This document shows, one piece after another, positions 16,821 to 25,523 of a stretch of DNA of 35,868 nucleotides. Position 1 is the stretch's first letter. Each line of letters starts with the position of its first letter. Source of the stretch: Candidatus Kapaibacterium sp. (lineage in GTDB: Bacteria > Bacteroidota > Ignavibacteria > Kapaibacteriales > WFXC01); NCBI GenBank assembly GCA_026996895.1, contig JALWJX010000117.1, forward strand, positions 1-35,868. The letters are read 5' to 3'. Under the pieces are notes generated by a model. That model made no database searches. It was not told the DNA's origin and saw only the letters and a program-made list of their open reading frames with translations. The translations under genes were made by a program, and so were the position numbers.

Positions 16821-17702
16821 ATGTTTCGACGCTTTATAGAGCGAACTGTTGAGAGTGGACTGCGGCTGTCGGCAGTACTGACCATTGTCACTACGATCGG
16901 CATCGTTGCTGTGTTGATCACAGAGACGGTTCAATTTTTCCGGGAAGTTTCCATCTGGGAATTTTTGACGGATACACAGTGGACTCCGTTATTTGCGCAG
17001 AAACATTTTGGCATCTTGCCGCTTTTGAGCGGGACTTTTCTGACGACTGCCATTGCTATTATCGTTGCGCTACCCATTGGATTGTTAACAGCGATTTTTT
17101 TGAATGAGTATGCCTCGCCGCGGTTTCGGAGTATTGTCAAGCCGATCCTGGAGTTGCTCTCGGCAATCCCAACGGTTGTCTATGGGTATTTTGCGCTGGT
17201 GTTTGTGACTCCTGTTCTCCAGCAGATCATTCCGGGATTAGCAGGCTTTAATGCTTTGTCGCCCGGTATTGTGATGGGCATTATGATCATTCCTTTCATT
17301 TCGTCCCTGAGTGAGGATGCTCTCCACGCAGTTCCGCAGTCACTGCGAGAAGCAGCGTATGGGATGGGAGCGACCAGGGTACAAACACTCTTTCGGGTAC
17401 TCATTCCTGCAGCTTCGTCGGGTATCCTTGCGTCAGTGGTGCTGGCACTGGCACGGGCAATTGGGGAAACGATGATCGTGGCAATTGCTGCTGGGCAGCA
17501 GCCTCGATTAACGCTCAATCCGCTGGTGCCAATTGAAACGGTGACAACGTACATTGTACAGGTGAGCCTGGGTGATATCCCGCACGGATCGCTGGAGTAT
17601 CGAACCATTTTCGCCGCCGGGATGGTTTTATTTCTTTTCACGGTGATGCTGAGCACGATTAGCTTTTTTGTCAACCGGCGCTTTCGGCAGCAATATGAGT
17701 AA
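16821..17702 (+). CDS. pstC: phosphate ABC transporter permease PstC
   Basis: A 293-residue inner-membrane permease with six membrane segments. The EAA-type cytoplasmic loop reads [25 protein letters not shown], and [16 protein letters not shown] follows, both typical of PstC. It forms the phosphate channel with PstA. It starts 2 bp after pstS and overlaps pstA by 8 bp. Confidence 0.94.
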   Translation: MFRRFIERTVESGLRLSAVLTIVTTIGIVAVLITETVQFFREVSIWEFLTDTQWTPLFAQKHFGILPLLSGTFLTTAIAIIVALPIGLLTAIFLNEYASPRFRSIVKPILELLSAIPTVVYGYFALVFVTPVLQQIIPGLAGFNALSPGIVMGIMIIPFISSLSEDALHAVPQSLREAAYGMGATRVQTLFRVLIPAASSGILASVVLALARAIGETMIVAIAAGQQPRLTLNPLVPIETVTTYIVQVSLGDIPHGSLEYRTIFAAGMVLFLFTVMLSTISFFVNRRFRQQYE

Positions 17703-18552
17703 GCGGTGGCGGGCATATCTCCTTGACCGGCTGGTGGGAATACTTGGGCTGGCAGCAGCATTCATTGGATTGTTGTTTCTCGTTGTGCTTATTGTGAGTA
17801 TTTTTAAGCTGGGAATTGCTCGACTTTCGTGGGATTTTCTCACTTCTTTTCCATCGCGGTTTCCTGAGAAAGCGGGTATTTATCCAGCGATTGTCGGGAG
17901 CCTCTGGATCTTTGTGGGTACTGCTCTCTTTGCCATTCCGCTGGGCGTGAGTGCCGCCATCTATCTAGAGGAATATGCGAAAAAATCGTGGCTGGCAAAT
18001 GTACTGGAAATTAATATTGCAAACCTGGCTGGCGTTCCTTCTATCATCTATGGGATTCTGGGGTTGGAAATCTTTGTACGGACGCTGCAGATGGGGCAGA
18101 GCATCTTGGCTGGAAGTCTTACGCTGGCACTGCTGGTTTTACCTGTTGTTATTGTGGTCGCTCGTGAGGCGTTGCGTGCTGTTCCACCCTCGATTCGGGA
18201 GGCAGCGTACGCGCTGGGGGCGACAAAGTGGCAGACGATCTGGAAACAAGTGTTGCCGGCCGCTTTTGGCAATATCTTGACGGGTATTATTTTAGCTCTG
18301 GCACGTGCCATCGGGGAAGCTGCACCCCTGATCGTCGTTGGAGCATTAACATATGTTCCGTTTATCCCTCGATCACCAATGGATGAATTTACCGTGCTGC
18401 CGATCCAGATCTTTAACTGGGTATCTCGTCCACAGCACGGCTTTGTGATTAATGCTGCTGCCGCTATTATCGTGCTTCTGGTTCTGGTATTGGGACTGAA
18501 CGGGATTGCGATTTTCTTGCGCTATCGTTCACAACGCAAAGTACGGTGGTGA
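17695..18552 (+). CDS. pstA: phosphate ABC transporter permease PstA
   Basis: A 285-residue permease with six membrane segments, partner of PstC. The EAA loop is [23 protein letters not shown], followed by [16 protein letters not shown]. The start at 17695 ([12 protein letters not shown]) overlaps the pstC stop and is preferred over an in-frame upstream codon at 17668 that would put hydrophilic residues before it. Its stop is directly adjacent to the stop of the convergent response regulator, with no room for a terminator. The expected next gene, pstB, is absent here. Confidence 0.93.
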   Translation: MSKRWRAYLLDRLVGILGLAAAFIGLLFLVVLIVSIFKLGIARLSWDFLTSFPSRFPEKAGIYPAIVGSLWIFVGTALFAIPLGVSAAIYLEEYAKKSWLANVLEINIANLAGVPSIIYGILGLEIFVRTLQMGQSILAGSLTLALLVLPVVIVVAREALRAVPPSIREAAYALGATKWQTIWKQVLPAAFGNILTGIILALARAIGEAAPLIVVGALTYVPFIPRSPMDEFTVLPIQIFNWVSRPQHGFVINAAAAIIVLLVLVLGLNGIAIFLRYRSQRKVRW

Positions 18553-19185
18553 TTATTCCGTTCCCCGGTGTTGCTCTAAGATCTTGCGGATAATTTCCAG
18601 TTGTTCTTCTTCTGGGGGTGCCTCCTCTTCTTTGTACCGTTCGACGACGGTTTGCGAATATGCCGGTGGTTGTTCCGGTGGTGTTTCTGGCACTGGCGAT
18701 TCTGAAGGGGGAGCAAAAGAAGGCGGAGATGCTGCTGTGCGGGCGGTTGCTTCCTGTGCTGGAGGTAGTTTGGTTTGCTTACTAATGAGTTCTAAGGTTT
18801 CGGAGCCAAAGATCGATAGCAATTTGTCGTAGATCGTTGCCCGCGTAAAGGGTTTGCTTACAAAACCAATAGCGCCTTCCTTGATTGCCAGACTCAAATT
18901 TTCCGTATCAGAGAGAGCAGTCACCACCAGAACGGGGATGTCACGCGTTAATTTGATTCGCTTCAGCAGTTTCAGCACCAGGTGCCCTGAGAGTTCTGGC
19001 ATCATAAGATCCAGGAAAATTGCCATCGGTTGATGCTCAATGGCTAAAGCAACGCCATCAAAACCATTGGAAGCGGTCAGCGGAGAGAAACCAAAGTGAC
19101 TCAATACTTTGGACAGAATCCGCTGAATCCAGATATCATCATCCACTACCAAGATGGGAAATTGCTGTTGCACTGTAGATTCCAT
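18553..19185 (-). CDS. response regulator, REC domain plus disordered tail
   Basis: A 210-residue protein. A full receiver domain (about 10-130) has the acidic pair D15-D16, the phospho-acceptor D59 in FLDLMMP, T89 and K111 (SKPF). After it comes a Pro/Glu/Ala-rich stretch (about 138-190) and a short acidic helix (EEEQLEIIRKILEQH). There is no DNA-binding or enzymatic output domain, so it probably acts by protein contact, as CheY-like regulators do. It overlaps the csrA stop by one base (TAATG), placing it in the motB-fliW-csrA operon. No histidine kinase is encoded nearby. Confidence 0.88.
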   Translation of the reverse strand: MESTVQQQFPILVVDDDIWIQRILSKVLSHFGFSPLTASNGFDGVALAIEHQPMAIFLDLMMPELSGHLVLKLLKRIKLTRDIPVLVVTALSDTENLSLAIKEGAIGFVSKPFTRATIYDKLLSIFGSETLELISKQTKLPPAQEATARTAASPPSFAPPSESPVPETPPEQPPAYSQTVVERYKEEEAPPEEEQLEIIRKILEQHRGTE

Positions 19186-19457
19186 TATGTCGATGATTTT
19201 TTTGATCCCTGTTGATTGAGCCGATTTACCGTCAGGGAGTTGCTTTGCAGCACTTCCCGTAACTTCTGTATTTCGATTTGCGCAGCTTTTTTATTGTATT
19301 CCATAATGCGGTCGTAAATCTCCTTGCGGTACACCGGTACGGTTCGGGGTGCCTCAATCCCGATTTTCACATATCCCCGGTCACAGCTCAAAATGGACAC
19401 CCGGATGGAATGTCCAATGATGATTTCTTCGCCAACTTTGCGTGTTAAGACTAACAT
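19185..19457 (-). CDS. csrA: CsrA carbon storage regulator (RNA-binding)
   Basis: A 90-residue protein starting MLVLTRKVGEEIIIG, the classic CsrA/RsmA N-terminus, with VKIGIEAP and the basic segment that contacts GGA motifs in mRNA leaders. It represses translation of target mRNAs, flagellin among them in species with FliW. The C-terminal extension after about residue 60 is longer than in E. coli (61 residues) but common in FliW-containing bacteria. It lies 15 bp downstream of fliW and shares one base with the next gene. Confidence 0.96.
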   Translation of the reverse strand: MLVLTRKVGEEIIIGHSIRVSILSCDRGYVKIGIEAPRTVPVYRKEIYDRIMEYNKKAAQIEIQKLREVLQSNSLTVNRLNQQGSKKSST

Positions 19458-19472
19458 TCGTCCGCTAAGGCT

Positions 19473-19916
19473 TTATTGCTGCAGCACAACGTATTCAAAC
19501 GAAAACTCGTCAGAGGTTAAGACAATCTGCTTCCCCTCTTGTTGTTCAATGTCTAAAATAATCGGCGCCCGCAAGTTTGCTGTTATGTTTTTGTCTTTAC
19601 CCAATGTTAGAATTGTCAATATAACACTTTTTCGGGAATTAAGCTTCCGAACAAGAGGATAATCGGGACGTACCAGCAAAACATTGACGACGGGAAAGCC
19701 GATGGTGGGATCATCAACCGAAAGCAACCATTTGATTGGCTGGGTTTTCTCATCGCTGATTAGGACAAAACGCGTGAGGTGTTCAAAACCAATAATCCCC
19801 TGGGGAAAGTGGAAAATGTGATGGGGGCGAATCTGTAATGTCCCGAATTGGGCGGTCTGAAGAGTGATAACATCCGATGATTGTGATTGCTGTTCCATAA
19901 TTGCTTGCTGCTGCAT
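19473..19916 (-). CDS. fliW: FliW flagellar assembly factor, CsrA antagonist
   Basis: A 147-residue protein with the FliW core motifs (FPQGIIGFEHLTRFVLI, PTIGFPVVNVL, ANLRAPIILD). FliW binds either flagellin or CsrA; when flagellin is exported, free FliW inhibits CsrA so flagellin is made. Adjacent fliW-csrA supports this partner switch. The start at 19916 directly abuts the motB stop and relies on coupling; ATG at 19898 is an alternative that removes six Gln-rich residues. Confidence 0.95.
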   Translation of the reverse strand: MQQQAIMEQQSQSSDVITLQTAQFGTLQIRPHHIFHFPQGIIGFEHLTRFVLISDEKTQPIKWLLSVDDPTIGFPVVNVLLVRPDYPLVRKLNSRKSVILTILTLGKDKNITANLRAPIILDIEQQEGKQIVLTSDEFSFEYVVLQQ

Positions 19917-20699
19917 TTACGAAGCGGGTTTGTTTGTGATACTGCTGCGAATATATCCTTCCGTTGTTGGAATGTTGGCTTCTGGTTCCTCGATCACGAT
20001 TTCAACTCGGCGGTTCCGGGCGCGTCCCTCCGGTGTGGCGTTCGAAGCAATGGGGCGTTGATCCGCATAGCCGCAAACGGTCAGAAAACGCTCTGGTACG
20101 CCCCGCTGCATCAGGTAGTAGGCGACCGTCAGAGCGCGATCGACGGAAAGGTGCCAGTTGGAGGGATACCGAAAGGTGGAAATTGGCACATTATCTGTGT
20201 GTCCTTCCACAATGATCTGTTTGCGCAATCCTGCTAAGATGGTAGCTAAGGAGTCCAATACCGCTGCGGCTGTGACCTGGAGATCAGCTTTGCCGGATTC
20301 AAAGAGAAGTTTATCCCGCAGGCGGAGGCGGACCTGGGAGGGAGTACGTTCCAATTCAATCAGATTGCTCTGGATTTGCTGCTGAAACGTTTTTTCTAAC
20401 TCCTGAGAAATTTGATCCAGCGAACGGCGTTCTGCCGTTGGCAAAATGGGTTGTGGTAGGGTTCGCTTTGCGGCGGGGAGAATAGCACCGCCGCCGATCA
20501 ACGTGCTATCGGGTGTTGCCTTGAAGTATTGACCCAGTGCAGCCGCAAATTCCCGATATTTGCCAACATCGACCTGAGCGGTGGCGTACAGAATCACGAA
20601 CAATCCCAATAGAAGGGTAATCAGATCGGCATAGGTTACCAGGTACCGATCGGGATTGTTCGGATCTCGCATTTCAGAAAATTGCGGTTTATGACTCAT
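19917..20699 (-). CDS. motB: MotB flagellar motor stator protein
   Basis: A 260-residue protein with one membrane helix (about 23-41) that contains the MotB motif YADLITLLLGLFVILYA; D25 is the expected proton- or ion-carrying Asp. A periplasmic linker follows, then an OmpA-like peptidoglycan-binding domain (VEGHTDNVPIS, NWHLSVDRALTVAYYL, NRRVEIVIEE). AGGGG lies about 7 bp before the ATG. No motA is adjacent, which is unusual because motA-motB are normally paired. It is first in a four-gene run with fliW, csrA and a response regulator. A non-flagellar OmpA/MotB protein is the alternative, made less likely by the neighbours. Confidence 0.87.
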   Translation of the reverse strand: MSHKPQFSEMRDPNNPDRYLVTYADLITLLLGLFVILYATAQVDVGKYREFAAALGQYFKATPDSTLIGGGAILPAAKRTLPQPILPTAERRSLDQISQELEKTFQQQIQSNLIELERTPSQVRLRLRDKLLFESGKADLQVTAAAVLDSLATILAGLRKQIIVEGHTDNVPISTFRYPSNWHLSVDRALTVAYYLMQRGVPERFLTVCGYADQRPIASNATPEGRARNRRVEIVIEEPEANIPTTEGYIRSSITNKPAS

Positions 20700-20780
20700 T
20701 TGTATTGCCCCTGCTGCTCATTGTACATCGCTGGTACCCTATTTGACGCCAGCGATCGGACTTTTAGTTTGTTCATTGGT

Positions 20781-20810
20781 GGTATCGGCGGCCGCAAGGT
20801 GAAACTTTAA
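20781..20810 (-). promoter_or_regulatory. candidate sigma-28 (FliA) promoter for motB operon
   Basis: On the - strand TAAAGTTT is followed after 12 bp by GCCGATAC, against the flagellar sigma-28 consensus TAAAGTTT-N11-GCCGATAA. Seven of eight -10 bases and all -35 bases match; the spacer is one base longer than usual. It lies about 80 bp upstream of motB, the right place and direction. Confidence 0.55.
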
Positions 20811-21019
20811 GTCGCCGGGAAAAGTCCAGAGTGTCGAGATGGTGGATGGCGCCGGAGCCGAGAGATGTTTTATAGACCCTTGAGGTTTCTGCAAAGAAGG
20901 CAATGGAGTTGCACCTGTTCCCTATCAGCGCGCTTCCGGAATCCGATCGATAGCACTTGCGCTGATTTCAGCTTTCGACATTCAGGATGCTGTGAACGGA
21001 TGCGTTGCTTTTTACACGT
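20811..21019. other. gap upstream of the motB promoter
   Basis: About 210 bp between the promoter candidate and the stop of the DUF1501 gene (both genes on the - strand). I see no gene, repeat or clear terminator in it. Confidence 0.3.
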
Positions 21020-22588
21020 TTAATGGACAATGTCCAGCCGATGATAGGTCTGGTAACGATCCAGTTGAAGCTGGAGGATATAAGTTCCAGAACGGAGTGG
21101 CGTTGTGTCAAATGTTCGTTGATATTCCCCGGTAGCTGCAAACTGTTGCAGCAGGGTCAGGATATGCTGCCCTTTAAGGTTATAGACAGCAATAGCAAGA
21201 GTGCCGGGTTGCTGCACGCGATACCGCAGGGTGACAGATCCATTGGCGGGCGCGGGAAACATCTGGAGCAACTGCAATGGCGCAGTGGTAGGAGAAGGCG
21301 AGGGTTCATTTGTAAAGCCAGCGATCTTAAAGAGCGGTAGTTCGGTAAAGTCGCGAAACAGGATCTGTTCGATCTGCGTCTCCGGTGCCTGGAACCACTG
21401 TGCAAGGACAGAGCTGTAAACCTGTCGGTAGTCGTACTGCATCAGAAGATCGCCCCGATTGTCCAGATTTTCCAGATCCGGATCTTCTCCGAAAATCATC
21501 CCACCGTTAACACTCCCGCCGAAGACAAAGAGTGGCGCAGCGGTGCCGTGATCAGTTCCCAGACTGCCGTTTTCCTGAACGCGTCGCCCAAATTCAGAAA
21601 AAGTCATTCCGGCGACCTGATCTTCCAGTTCCAGCGATCGAAGATCATCCAGGAAGAGGCGGAGCGCCGATGAAACTTCAGCAAGCAGCGTAGCGTGCTC
21701 GCCCTCAACACCGCCTTGATTGGCGTGCGTATCGAAAGCATTGCCCCGGATGGATACCAGATAAATCGGAGTTTGCAAGCCACCGGCAATCAAGCGGGCA
21801 ACGATTTTCAAGCTCTGGGCTAAGTCATTGTCTTCCGGATACTCAACAGCATTGTATCCTTTGTCCGCTGCTTCCTTGACCCGTTTGCTGTAAATGTTCG
21901 AGGCGGTTGCGATTGTGCGTACAAATTCCAGTTCTTTGCCTGCCGGTGTGTCCGGTGCTGGAGGAAAAGCAGGAGTGGGAGATTCACCGACCAGTTGGTA
22001 GAATTCTTCAGGGTCGCTGAAGGTAACGGCTACATTCCCTTTGGAAGTCTGGAAAATGCGAGAGGAGAATCCGCCGATCTCAATGGCTAACGGATCAGTG
22101 GGCAAAGTGTCGGGATATTCTGGATGCGTCAGCTCCAGGTACCGTCCAACCCAGCCGGTACTCTCAAAGACATTCGCATCGGTTGCTGTAATCCAGATGT
22201 CTGTTCCTCGAAAGTGCGATCGATTCGGGTTGGGATACGTAACTCCCTGGACAATCGCTAAGCGTCCTTCATCGAATAGAATTCGGAGTCCTTCGCAGGA
22301 GGGGTGCCATCCCAGGGTGTCGGTCAGAGGTAAAGTATTTTCCTTGAGAATTGCGATAGTGGGGCGTCGTTCGTAGTACAGCGGATTTTCTTTGGGTACC
22401 AAGGTATTCAGCCCGTCGTTGCCGCCGCGAAGCTGGACCAGCACAAAAATTTTATCCGTTCCGGCTGTTAGTCGCCGCAGGTTGTCAAAGGTCGGTGCAG
22501 AAGATAATGCAGCTAAGGGGCGATTACCGATGATGGGAAGACTGGCAAGGGTTACACCCATTGCTTTGAGAAAGGACCGGCGTTTCAT
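21020..22588 (-). CDS. DUF1501 protein with T9SS C-terminal sorting domain
   Basis: A 522-residue exported protein. The N-terminus MKRRSFLKAMGVTLASLP is a twin-arginine-like signal. The DUF1501 body (about 45-410) shows the family features QLRGGNDGLNTLVP, a RSHFRGTDIW segment and FSEFGRRVQENGSLGTDHGTAAPLFVFGG, which recall alkaline phosphatase/sulfatase-type metal sites. The last 75 residues (PAPANGSVTLRYRVQQPG... YNLKGQHI ... LRSGTYILQLQ) are a type A T9SS sorting domain, so the protein should be moved across the outer membrane. It follows the DUF1800 gene by 28 bp on the - strand. The two families are commonly encoded together; their joint function is unknown. Confidence 0.9.
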   Translation of the reverse strand: MKRRSFLKAMGVTLASLPIIGNRPLAALSSAPTFDNLRRLTAGTDKIFVLVQLRGGNDGLNTLVPKENPLYYERRPTIAILKENTLPLTDTLGWHPSCEGLRILFDEGRLAIVQGVTYPNPNRSHFRGTDIWITATDANVFESTGWVGRYLELTHPEYPDTLPTDPLAIEIGGFSSRIFQTSKGNVAVTFSDPEEFYQLVGESPTPAFPPAPDTPAGKELEFVRTIATASNIYSKRVKEAADKGYNAVEYPEDNDLAQSLKIVARLIAGGLQTPIYLVSIRGNAFDTHANQGGVEGEHATLLAEVSSALRLFLDDLRSLELEDQVAGMTFSEFGRRVQENGSLGTDHGTAAPLFVFGGSVNGGMIFGEDPDLENLDNRGDLLMQYDYRQVYSSVLAQWFQAPETQIEQILFRDFTELPLFKIAGFTNEPSPSPTTAPLQLLQMFPAPANGSVTLRYRVQQPGTLAIAVYNLKGQHILTLLQQFAATGEYQRTFDTTPLRSGTYILQLQLDRYQTYHRLDIVH

Positions 22589-22616
22589 CTGAATCTATCC
22601 TTTTTGTGGAACTTGA

Positions 22617-24299
22617 TTACGTCAGTTGGAATTGCGGTAGTTTCATCGTTGCCTGGAAGAAAGCTCGAAGTCGGGGAATCACTGTTTGGGCATTTTGCGC
22701 AATGTCACTCCATTCGTATTCTGGGGCGCCATCTAAAAGTGTTTCGACCAGGTTGTCAAATTCGCTTTCAAGCGGAGGGAATGCCAGCAGATAGGAAGTT
22801 GCTTCTGAAACAAAGGTGCGGACATTAGTCTGGAAAGAGGGAAATTGCTGAGCAAATTGATAGAGCACCAGCGGAGATTGTTGCAGCAGGGTTTGAATGG
22901 CAAGGTCCGAGACCGCATTGCGGTAAGGATAGGTAAACGTGTTCAGCCAGTCCCGATGTCCGGGCCACCCTGATACATCGGGAGGTTGCAACAACCGGAG
23001 TCCCAGGATCGTGTTGACGCTGGTAACAGAGCGTAAGATGGAATTCCAGGTGCGCTGGTTGTTTCTGTAGAGTTCCACGAAAGGATACATTCGGAGCAAT
23101 CCGACGGTGAAATCCAGAGGGCTTTTGATCTGCGCTCCCCGCAACTGGGGATCAAAGAAATGAGCACTTTGCAGGAGAGTTTTTAACACGGGTTTTAGCT
23201 GGAAGTTGTTTTCAACCAGCAGGTCTGCTAAAGCAGCGACGATCGTGGGGGCTACGATCTCGTATACGAAGGTTCGGTAGAGTTTTGCTGCGAAGAAAAC
23301 GGCTGCGATGGTTTTGCCGTAGTAGGGATGGCTGGCATCATAGCCTCGTGATTCGTCAAACTGCTGACGGAAAATCAGATCGATCAGTTGTGGAACTTCC
23401 GCCATTCCGCGCTCTCGAATTTCCGCAGTGCTCATATCATCATTGACCTGAGGATCGATGATCTCACCGAATATGGATTTCGACAGATAGTCGTGGCGGC
23501 GAAGTCGCGGGTTTTTCGGAAAAGGATCGAAATCGTAGTAGGGTTTGTGGAACGTGTTAAACCATCCGGTGCAGACGCGGGAGACTTCCACAATATCCCA
23601 CTCGGTGTAGTTCCCTTCGCCCATCGTAAACAATTCCAGCAATTCACGGCCGAAGTTTTCATTGGGGCGGCGCAGGGTGTTTACATTGCCGTTCAGATAC
23701 ACCAGCATTGCCGGGTCGTAGACAATTTTCTCCGTCAGCTCTTTGAGGTTCCCGAATGCGTATTCTCGAAAGAGCATATTTTGCGTGAGCATATAATGGG
23801 GCACTTTCACCTGGACAAAGCCGGAGGTGAAATGGTTGTGGAAGAAAAAGACCATTTTTTCTCGCAGTGAAAAATCGGTGGCAATCATCAGATCGTACCA
23901 CCACCGGATTAGCTCAAAGATTTGCTGGAATTGCTGCTGGCGATAGGCGCGCCGTTCTTCTTCCGTGAGTCGGCGGAGCTCGCTGGGAGAGAGGGGATCG
24001 GTATCGTACCACTCAGGGATTGGGGGAGATGGCAAAGGACGGAGTAAATGGTCGACTGCTTCTGCGGGTGTCATTTTCGTCGCCGTTTCCAGTTCTGCTG
24101 GTGTGGGCGCAAAGCAGGTACGCCGCAGAAGGTGTCGGGCATCCTCTGTAGAAAGTTTACTATTCGGCTGGTACGGCTCCAGTCCTGTTGTCAGGTTCAG
24201 CGGTTGCAGAGTCAGCGCTTTGTGCAGCGCAGGATGCTGATCGAAGGGAAGCGATGTGAGCGTTTGGAGAAAAGAACGTCGATGCATTTGCCGTGCCAT
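22617..24299 (-). CDS. DUF1800 family protein
   Basis: A 560-residue protein of the DUF1800 family: an N-terminal helix with HLLRRTCFAPTPAELE, the conserved core WYDLMIATDFSLREKMVFFFHNHF, and NENFGRELLELFTMGEGNYTEWDI followed by SRVCTGW. The start at 24299 (MARQMHRRSFLQTL) has GGGG about 8 bp upstream; the open frame extends 18 codons further with no site. HRRSFL looks like a remnant Tat motif, but the hydrophobic stretch is weak. It precedes the DUF1501 gene, its usual partner. Unlike that partner it lacks a T9SS domain. Confidence 0.88.
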   Translation of the reverse strand: MARQMHRRSFLQTLTSLPFDQHPALHKALTLQPLNLTTGLEPYQPNSKLSTEDARHLLRRTCFAPTPAELETATKMTPAEAVDHLLRPLPSPPIPEWYDTDPLSPSELRRLTEEERRAYRQQQFQQIFELIRWWYDLMIATDFSLREKMVFFFHNHFTSGFVQVKVPHYMLTQNMLFREYAFGNLKELTEKIVYDPAMLVYLNGNVNTLRRPNENFGRELLELFTMGEGNYTEWDIVEVSRVCTGWFNTFHKPYYDFDPFPKNPRLRRHDYLSKSIFGEIIDPQVNDDMSTAEIRERGMAEVPQLIDLIFRQQFDESRGYDASHPYYGKTIAAVFFAAKLYRTFVYEIVAPTIVAALADLLVENNFQLKPVLKTLLQSAHFFDPQLRGAQIKSPLDFTVGLLRMYPFVELYRNNQRTWNSILRSVTSVNTILGLRLLQPPDVSGWPGHRDWLNTFTYPYRNAVSDLAIQTLLQQSPLVLYQFAQQFPSFQTNVRTFVSEATSYLLAFPPLESEFDNLVETLLDGAPEYEWSDIAQNAQTVIPRLRAFFQATMKLPQFQLT

Positions 24300-24351
24300 C
24301 AGAGTGCCCCAATTTCTGCAACAGTGTCTCTTTAGAGCCACTTCTGGGCTC

Positions 24352-24417
24352 AAACGTTTAATGAACGTTTCCGGGAAGGAAGTGAATAGTCGGGGTTCAG
24401 TTCAGCCCGGACTTCCT
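24352..24417. other. paired inverted repeats between phnE and DUF1800 genes
   Basis: AAACGTT-TAATG-AACGTTT (24352-24370) is a perfect 7-bp inverted repeat about 53 bp upstream of the DUF1800 start. AGGAAGT (24377-24383) pairs with ACTTCCT (24411-24417), with an inner CGGG/CCCG stem. The first could be an operator, the second a 3' hairpin of the phn transcript. No T run marks a standard terminator. Confidence 0.35.
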
Positions 24418-24473
24418 GATAAGAATCAGCCGCTACGGTTTTAAGATGCCGATTGATGCACGTGCTTCCCGAT

Positions 24474-25514
24474 TTACACCAGTGCTTCCCGGATTCGAGC
24501 AGAGAGGTAGTCCATAATCCAGACAACGATTGCGATGATAAGCACCAGCAGTCCAACTTCGTGCCACTGCGCCAGCCCCTGATATTGCATCAGGAGCGTT
24601 CCGATTCCACCACCGCCCACCAGTCCGATGATCGTTGCCATCCGAACGTTGATGTCCCATCGATAGATGGTAAAGCTCAGGAAGGGGAGTACAATTTGGG
24701 GGACGACGGCGAACCAGATAACCTGCATTGGATGGGCGCCGGTTGCTTCAATTGCTTCGATGGGTCCAGGATCCACATTTTCAATTTGCTCTGAATATAG
24801 CTTTGTGAGAGAGGCAATGGTGTGAACCATTAGCGCCAGTGTGCCAGCAAAGGGACCAATGCCGACCCATACGGTGAAGATAATTGCCCAGATCAATGGT
24901 TCGATCGATCGGGTAAAATTCACCAGCACTCGCAGGACGGTGTAGATGCCCAGCGTAATAGGACTCTGGCGCATCAGGTTGCGGGCAGTGAAAAAGCTCA
25001 GGATGAAAGCAACCGGGAGGGCAAAGAGTGTTGCCATCAATGCCAGATAAATCGTTTCCACAATTGCCAGCAGTGCCTGGGGCAGAATGGACCATTCGGG
25101 AGATAGCAGAGCGGAAAAGATCCGTTTTGCTCCCGCCAGACCTTCCTGAGAAAAGAAATCGAGAATGGAAACTCTGGTCACAACCCACCCGGTAGCGATC
25201 GTCAGCACCCCGATGATCCACAGAAAATGTTCCGCTACTGCTTTTTTCCACGGAATATCCGGCAACTGTCGGAAAATGAGTTTGCCCGGCGAAGCGTTGA
25301 GGACAAAGAGAGCCAATCCCAGGATAGTGCCAATTCCAATGTAGAGCAGCACAATCTCCACAGTGACCGGTGGTAACTTGCGCAGCGAGAGGAGCACCTG
25401 GTAGTAGAAAACGCGGTGCAGGGTAACGACAAAGTAGATGCCGAAGAAAATGTCCAGGATCAGTGCCTGGAATTTCTGTGCCGTTGTCGTTTGCGATTTT
25501 GTTTCGGTGCCCAT
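24474..25514 (-). CDS. phnE: PhnE-type phosphonate/phosphite ABC permease
   Basis: A 346-residue membrane protein. The permease domain (about 145-346) has the EAA loop EAIEATGAHPMQVIWFAVVPQ and the PhnE signature INVRMATIIGLVGGGGIG. About 80-100 residues before it add membrane segments (residues 18-38, 50-72, 97-115), so it is longer than the usual 260-280 residue PhnE. It is the last gene of a phnD-C-E operon, 9 bp after phnC. Substrate may be phosphonate, phosphite or phosphate; no C-P lyase, phosphonatase or phosphite dehydrogenase gene is in the window. Confidence 0.9.
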   Translation of the reverse strand: MGTETKSQTTTAQKFQALILDIFFGIYFVVTLHRVFYYQVLLSLRKLPPVTVEIVLLYIGIGTILGLALFVLNASPGKLIFRQLPDIPWKKAVAEHFLWIIGVLTIATGWVVTRVSILDFFSQEGLAGAKRIFSALLSPEWSILPQALLAIVETIYLALMATLFALPVAFILSFFTARNLMRQSPITLGIYTVLRVLVNFTRSIEPLIWAIIFTVWVGIGPFAGTLALMVHTIASLTKLYSEQIENVDPGPIEAIEATGAHPMQVIWFAVVPQIVLPFLSFTIYRWDINVRMATIIGLVGGGGIGTLLMQYQGLAQWHEVGLLVLIIAIVVWIMDYLSARIREALV

Positions 25515-25523
25515 TCAGCCGTG

